The notes under the pieces were generated by a model. The model worked only from the letters and a program-made list of their open reading frames with translations, did not search any database and had not been told where the DNA came from. A stretch of DNA of 60,229 bases, taken from the NCBI GenBank assembly GCA_016708825.1, contig JADJEZ010000015.1, forward strand, positions 1-60,229. Direction: 5' to 3'. The stretch comes from Betaproteobacteria bacterium. GTDB lineage: Bacteria > Pseudomonadota > Gammaproteobacteria > Burkholderiales > Usitatibacteraceae. The translations under genes were made by a program, and so were the position numbers. Shown here piece after piece: positions 56,284 through 60,229 of the stretch. Position 1 is the first letter of the stretch, and each line of letters opens with the position of its first letter.

Positions 56284-57450
56284 ATGTTCGACATTCGCTC
56301 CCTCTTCGTCGTGATGGTCGCCACCAACCTGATCCTCGCGGTCTCGTTGTGGATCGGCACCGGCCGGCGGCCGCAGAACGGCCTCGGGACCTGGACCCTG
56401 GCGCTGCTCGCGCAGGCGGCGAGCTTCGTGCTGTTCGCCCTGCGGGGCGTCATCCCGGACTGGGTGTCGATCCTCGCGGCCAACGCGCTGCTCGGCGTGT
56501 CCATATCGCTCGTCGCAGCCGCCATCCTCGCCTTTCGCGGACGCAAGCTGCCGCTCTTCGTGCACTTCGCGACCGGCGCGGCCGCGGCCTTCGCGGTCGG
56601 CGCCCTGATCCACGATTTCGGCGCCCGGTTGATCGCGGTGAGCTTTCTCTTCGCGGCCGGCCAGGTGACGCTCCTCGCGCTGGCGTGGAAGCCCACGCCG
56701 GGCGTGAGCGGGGGCACGCGGGGCATGTTCGTCGCGAGCTTCGCGCTCGGCACGGCGAGCTTCCTGGTGCGCGCGGTGGGCCCCCTGTACTCCCCGGAGG
56801 CCATCCACGACTTCCTCGAGCCCTCCGCGACCCAGGCCTTCAGCCTCATGGCGGGCTACACCGTCATCCTGCTCTCGTCGGTGTCGTTCCTGCTCATGCA
56901 GAAGGAGCGCGCCGATTTCCTCGCGCAGCAGCTCGCCTCCCTCGATCCGCTCACCGGCGCCTTCAACCGCCGCACCTTCATCGATCTCGCGGAGAAGCAG
57001 CTCTCGCGGGCGCGCCGCATCGACGCGCCGCTGTCGCTCGTCCTGCTGGACCTCGACCACTTCAAGAGCGTGAACGACAACCACGGCCACCTGGTCGGCG
57101 ACCGAGTGCTGCAACGCTTCGCGGACGTGGTGCGCGACCAGCTGCGCAAGGAGGACGTGCTCGTGCGCTACGGCGGCGAGGAGTTCTGCCTGCTCCTGCC
57201 GGACGTGCCGGGGCCGGGCGCCGTGGCGCTCGCCGGCCGCATCCGCAAGGCGGTCGCGGGCTCGCCCTTCGTGATGAACGGCGTCGAGATCCCGCTCACG
57301 CTGAGCGCAGGGGTCGCCGCGCGCATCGACGAGGGCCCCGAGGGGCTCGACCAGCTCATCGGCCGCGCCGACGAGGCGCTCTACATGGCGAAGAACCGCG
57401 GCCGCAATCGCGTGGCGGCGGTCTCCCTCGGCCGCTCCAAGGTGGCATGA
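56284..57450 (+). CDS. Membrane diguanylate cyclase (GGDEF)
   Basis: 388 residues. Six or seven membrane helices (about 5-205) form a MASE-like sensor without a large outside loop; a GGDEF domain follows (about 215-385) with LDPLTGAFNRRTF, LDLDHFKSVNDN, the RKED inhibitory site and RYGGEEF active site, so it should be an active, product-inhibited cyclase. Its last codon overlaps the ATG of the DsbA-like gene. Second cyclase of the window. Confidence 0.92.
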   Translation: MFDIRSLFVVMVATNLILAVSLWIGTGRRPQNGLGTWTLALLAQAASFVLFALRGVIPDWVSILAANALLGVSISLVAAAILAFRGRKLPLFVHFATGAAAAFAVGALIHDFGARLIAVSFLFAAGQVTLLALAWKPTPGVSGGTRGMFVASFALGTASFLVRAVGPLYSPEAIHDFLEPSATQAFSLMAGYTVILLSSVSFLLMQKERADFLAQQLASLDPLTGAFNRRTFIDLAEKQLSRARRIDAPLSLVLLDLDHFKSVNDNHGHLVGDRVLQRFADVVRDQLRKEDVLVRYGGEEFCLLLPDVPGPGAVALAGRIRKAVAGSPFVMNGVEIPLTLSAGVAARIDEGPEGLDQLIGRADEALYMAKNRGRNRVAAVSLGRSKVA

Positions 57451-58079
57451 GCGACGGCTTCCTCGTCTACTTCGCCGATCCGATGTGCTCCTGGTGCTAC
57501 GGATTCGGGCCGGAACTCGATGTCCTCCTCCGGGAGCGCCCCGGCCTGCGCGTCGATCTCGTGATGGGCGGTCTGCGCGCCTACCACGCCGAGGCGGCCG
57601 ATGCCGCGTTCCGCGAGACGATCGCCGGGCACTGGGCCCACGTGGCCAAGGAAAGCGGCCTGCCGTTCGACGACGCGGCCCTCGCGCGCGAGGGATTCGT
57701 GTACGACACCGAGCCCGCCTGCCGGGCAGTGGTCATCGCAAGGGCAACGGATTCCGCGCGCGCGCTGGCCTACTTCAAGCGCGTGCAGCGCGCCTTCTAC
57801 GCCGAGGGCCGCGACACGACGGACGCGGGCACGCTCGCCGATCTCGCAGCCGACGAAGGATTCGACCGCGCGGTGTTTGCCGCCGCGCTCGCCTCGTCGG
57901 CCGCGCAGGAGGCGGTGAAGCAGGATTTCGCGGCGACCGTGAAGTCGGGCGTGACGGGCTTTCCCACGGTGGCCGTGGGCTATCCGGACCAGCGCTTCTT
58001 TCTCCTGACCGCGGGATTCACGCGCGCCGCGGGCCTCGCCGAGCGTCTCGATCGCATCGACGAACTGGCGGCCGGTTGA
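57447..58079 (+). CDS. DsbA-family (FrnE/HCCA isomerase-like) thioredoxin-fold protein
   Basis: 210 residues without a signal peptide, so cytoplasmic. Redox motif CSWC in YFADPMCSWCYGFGPEL, a helical insert (about 70-150), and the cis-Pro strand TGFPTVAVGY. Cytoplasmic DsbA-like proteins of the FrnE group have disulfide isomerase or oxidative-stress roles. Its ATG overlaps the stop of the diguanylate cyclase gene (ATGA). Confidence 0.9.
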   Translation: MSDGFLVYFADPMCSWCYGFGPELDVLLRERPGLRVDLVMGGLRAYHAEAADAAFRETIAGHWAHVAKESGLPFDDAALAREGFVYDTEPACRAVVIARATDSARALAYFKRVQRAFYAEGRDTTDAGTLADLAADEGFDRAVFAAALASSAAQEAVKQDFAATVKSGVTGFPTVAVGYPDQRFFLLTAGFTRAAGLAERLDRIDELAAG

Positions 58080-58086
58080 CCGCAGT

Positions 58087-58108
58087 CATCGGCGCACCGG
58101 CGCCGATG
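58087..58108 (+). terminator. Perfect 9-bp hairpin after the DsbA-like gene
   Basis: CATCGGCGC, loop ACCG, GCGCCGATG, beginning eight bases after the stop. No T-tract follows, so it is a candidate factor-dependent end or a stabilising 3' structure for the cyclase-DsbA mRNA. Confidence 0.4.
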
Positions 58109-58174
58109 GGCTAGGATGACCATCTCCGAGCGGCGCGGCATCGTTCGCCCGCGGCCTGCCGAAAGCGATCCGCC

Positions 58175-58732
58175 ATGGGACCCGACCGACTTCCTCCCCT
58201 TCCCGATTCGAGCCTCTCGCCGGCGCAGCAAGCGGCGGCACGGGAGCTCGCGAGCGGCCCCCGCGGCGCCGTGTTCGGGCCGTTCATCCCGCTGCTGCGC
58301 AGCCCCGATCTCCTCTCGCCGCTGCAGAAGACCGGCGAGTACCTGCGCTACAAGAGCGCGCTCCCGCCGCGGCTCTCGGAATTCGCGATCCTCGTCGTCG
58401 CCCGCCGCTGGAACCAGCAGTTCGAGTGGCACATCCACCAGCCCATCGCCGAGAGCGCCGGAGTTCCCGCCGCCCACGTCCGCGCCGTGGCACAGGGGCG
58501 CCGGCCGGAAGGCATGGCGCGCGACGAGGCCGTGGTGCACGACTTCCTCCAGGAATTGCAGAACGACCGCGCCGTATCCGATGCGACCTACGCAAGCGCC
58601 GTCGAGCATTTCGGCGAGCGCGGCGTGGTGGACCTGTGCGGCCTGTGCGGCTACTACGCGCTGCTCGCGATGGTGCTGAACGTCGCGCGCACGCCGCTGC
58701 CGGACGGGGTTCCCCCGCCGCTCGAAACGTAG
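58175..58732 (+). CDS. Carboxymuconolactone decarboxylase-family (AhpD-like fold) protein
   Basis: 185 residues. PAQQAAARELASGPRGAVFG, EFAILVVARRWNQQFEWHIH and VVDLCGLCGYYALLAMVLNVA match the CMD domain. The CxxC pair of AhpD is not in its usual place; two cysteines lie near the C terminus (LCGLCGYY). In the CMD family this fits the hydrolase/decarboxylase-like branch with the EWxxH motif. The ATG at 58175 has no strong Shine-Dalgarno. The S41-like gene starts 14 bases after it. Confidence 0.87.
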   Translation: MGPDRLPPLPDSSLSPAQQAAARELASGPRGAVFGPFIPLLRSPDLLSPLQKTGEYLRYKSALPPRLSEFAILVVARRWNQQFEWHIHQPIAESAGVPAAHVRAVAQGRRPEGMARDEAVVHDFLQELQNDRAVSDATYASAVEHFGERGVVDLCGLCGYYALLAMVLNVARTPLPDGVPPPLET

Positions 58733-58745
58733 GCGGGAGCGCACG

Positions 58746-60005
58746 GTGCATTCCCGGAGACGGTTCCTGCGCGAATGCCTCGCGGTGGCGGCGAGCATGC
58801 CCGCGCTTGCTCGGGCTTCCGCGGCCCCCGCGAGCCTCGCCGGGGATTTCGACCTCCTGTGGGGCGCCATCGACGAGGGCTACGCCTATCACGCGCGCCG
58901 CCAGGATTGGCGCGCCACCGGTGCGCGGTGGCGCCCGCGGGCTCTGGCCGCGCGATCCCGCGAGGATCTCCTCGCCGCGCTGGAGGGCGCGATCGCCGAG
59001 CTGCGCGACGAGCACGTCACCCTCGACGCGCACCTTCCCGGCTCGCCACGGCCGGTGCCGATGGCCACGGACCTGTGGGCGGAATGGATCGGGCAGGACC
59101 CCATGATGTCCGCCGTTCGCGCCGGTAGCGTGGCCGACGTGGCAGGCGCGGTGCCCGGCATGCGCGTGGTCGCGGTGCAGGGCGTGCCCGTGGAGCAGGC
59201 CGTGCGCAGGCTGCTCGGCGGCGGCAGGCCCCAGGATGCGCGGGCGCGGGACTGGGCGCTGCGTCGCCTGGTGGCCGGCCCGTGGTCGGGGGAAATCACC
59301 CTCGACGTGACGATCGCCGGCCGCGCGAGCCGCCTCGCGATCGCGCGCGAGGACCAGCCCGCGGGCGCGACGCCGCCGCTCATCGCGCGCCGCATCGGCG
59401 AGGACCGCGACCTGGGTTACCTGCGCATCAAGAACAATCTCGGCGACGACGGCCTCGTGCCGCATTTCGACGCGGCCCTCCAGTACCTGAAGGCCACGCG
59501 CGGATTGATCCTCGACCTGCGCGAAACCCAGTCGGGCGGCTCGACCAGCGTGGCGCACGCGCTGCTCGGCCGCTTCGTGACGCAGAAGTCGCCGTGGGTC
59601 GCGAAGGCCGCGGGTGCGGCGAAACGCGGTACGGAACCGCGCGTGGAGGAAGTGGTTCCCCGGGGACCGTTCGCGTATGCCGCGCGCACGCTGGTGCTCG
59701 TGGACCGCTGGACGGCGGGCGAAGGCGAAACCCTCGCGATCGGGCTGGAAACCGCCGCGCGCGCCACGCTCGTCGGCACGGCGATGGCGGGCCTGCGCGG
59801 GGACACGCGCGAGATCCGGTTGCCGAGATCGGGAATCGTCCTGCGCTACCCCGCGGCGCGCGTCTTCCACGCCAACGGCACGCCGCGCGAAGCGGTGCGA
59901 CCGGGCATTCCGGTGGATATCGTCGCGCCCAAGGGCGGGCCGGGAGACCCGATCCTCTACCAGGGGCTGAAGCTCCTCGAAGCCGCCGCGGCGCCGGGCC
60001 GCTAG
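58746..60005 (+). CDS. Exported S41 (C-terminal processing peptidase)-like protein lacking the catalytic serine
   Basis: 419 residues. Tat-type or Sec signal with RRRFLREC, then a helical N-terminal domain, a PDZ-like region (about 125-180) and an S41 core (about 215-400): YLRIKNNLGDD, LILDLRETQSGGSTS, LVDRWTAGEGETLAIGLE and RYPAARVFHANGTPRE. In active members of this subgroup the loop reads TGSMGEG with Ser as nucleophile; here Gly325 holds that place (TAGEGE). So it is probably an inactive S41 or uses another residue. GTG start at 58746. Confidence 0.82.
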   Translation: MHSRRRFLRECLAVAASMPALARASAAPASLAGDFDLLWGAIDEGYAYHARRQDWRATGARWRPRALAARSREDLLAALEGAIAELRDEHVTLDAHLPGSPRPVPMATDLWAEWIGQDPMMSAVRAGSVADVAGAVPGMRVVAVQGVPVEQAVRRLLGGGRPQDARARDWALRRLVAGPWSGEITLDVTIAGRASRLAIAREDQPAGATPPLIARRIGEDRDLGYLRIKNNLGDDGLVPHFDAALQYLKATRGLILDLRETQSGGSTSVAHALLGRFVTQKSPWVAKAAGAAKRGTEPRVEEVVPRGPFAYAARTLVLVDRWTAGEGETLAIGLETAARATLVGTAMAGLRGDTREIRLPRSGIVLRYPAARVFHANGTPREAVRPGIPVDIVAPKGGPGDPILYQGLKLLEAAAAPGR

Positions 60006-60008
60006 CGG

Positions 60009-60053
60009 CCCCCTCCTTCAGCAGCCCCGTCCTTCAGCAGCCCCCTCCTTCAG
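60009..60053. repeat. 16-bp tandem repeat, nearly three copies
   Basis: CCCCCTCCTTCAGCAG (60009-60024), CCCCGTCCTTCAGCAG (60025-60040) and CCCCCTCCTTCAG (60041-60053), differing at one base. It fills the gap between the convergent S41-like and thioesterase genes. On the minus strand each unit contains TGAAGG, so the thioesterase stop codon is repeated behind itself. Confidence 0.7.
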
Positions 60054-60229
60054 CCACCACCGCTGCCGCCGCGGGCCGCCTTTTCACGCACGCGCGCATC
60101 GAAGCGCTCGAGGTTCACCACCACGCGCTCGTGCGTGCCTTCGCCGATGAGATCGTGCTCGTCCTCGGCGCGCACCCGGAAGCGGATGGTGCGGCCCTCG
60201 ACGCCGACGACTTCCGCCGTGGCGCGCAC
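60050..60229 (-). CDS. Thioesterase-like protein, 3' part only (runs off the window)
   Basis: The last 59 codons of a minus-strand gene: a hot-dog-fold thioesterase end with VEGRTIRFRVRAEDEHDLIG and EGTHERVVVNLERFDAR, matching the FlK (fluoroacetyl-CoA thioesterase-like) family, in which the GxGxHxR stretch is conserved. It then ends in a basic/Gly tail (KAARGGSGGG) and TGA at 60052-60050. The catalytic part lies outside the window. Confidence 0.75.
   Translation of the reverse strand: MRATAEVVGVEGRTIRFRVRAEDEHDLIGEGTHERVVVNLERFDARVREKAARGGSGGG

Overview
The window reads as high-GC (roughly two thirds or more G+C by eye) chromosomal DNA of a proteobacterium, most likely a free-living betaproteobacterium. 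The evidence is the gene set (EttA, an MlaF-like ATPase, Lrp/AsnC, a YkgJ-type cysteine-cluster protein, an RND/HlyD pair, 7TMR-DISM hybrid kinase signalling, many small lipoproteins) and the GC-biased codon use; the taxon is inference. There is no rRNA, tRNA, CRISPR array, integrase, transposase or phage gene. It looks like an ordinary gene-dense chromosome segment with short operons on both strands.

Layout. 1-3.5 kb: propeller lipoprotein, a membrane diguanylate cyclase split in two, and a two-gene rhodanese operon behind a structured leader. 3.5-6.7 kb: divergent LuxR-type response regulator and 7TM hybrid histidine kinase. 6.7-13.2 kb: a caspase-fold protein with a small partner, then HlyD and RND efflux genes. 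13.2-17.8 kb: DUF3617, an exported HExxH protein, a DacA-like carboxypeptidase, a TMTC-like membrane protein and a glycerophosphodiesterase. 17.8-23.5 kb: a tight five-gene operon (DUF4178, 57-residue membrane protein, DUF350, membrane aminopropyltransferase, exported FAD amine oxidase). 23.5-28.5 kb: SolA-like oxidase, an exported protein with three 28-residue repeats next to a caspase, Lrp and an exported hydrolase. 28.5-33 kb: aldehyde dehydrogenase, a shortened Bug-type binding protein, YkgJ-like protein and a second p20 caspase. 33-40.4 kb: small-molecule metabolism (aldo/keto reductase, SDR, FAH hydrolase, AEC carrier, omega-transaminase, cNMP sensor, UbiA). 40.4-44.2 kb: protein kinase with a cyclase/PEGA partner, and EttA. 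44.7-49.4 kb: zinc-ribbon protein, Usp, GNAT, nitrilase, second GNAT and RtcB. 49.4-60.2 kb: Yip1 protein, sialidase-fold lipoprotein, NYN protein, MlaF-like ATPase, TerB-like protein, metallo-beta-lactamase, second diguanylate cyclase, DsbA-like protein, CMD protein, an S41-like protein lacking its serine, and the 3' end of a thioesterase gene.

A reader must know that at least a dozen genes here carry a single-base indel with an intact reading frame on both sides, and one carries an in-frame amber codon. The simplest explanation is uncorrected sequencing indels, so I give these genes as whole features and state where the frame breaks. The most system-like locus is the five-gene polyamine/DUF350/DUF4178 operon at 17.8-23.5 kb. 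The recurrence of three caspase-fold proteins, one beside a novel exported repeat protein, is the second.
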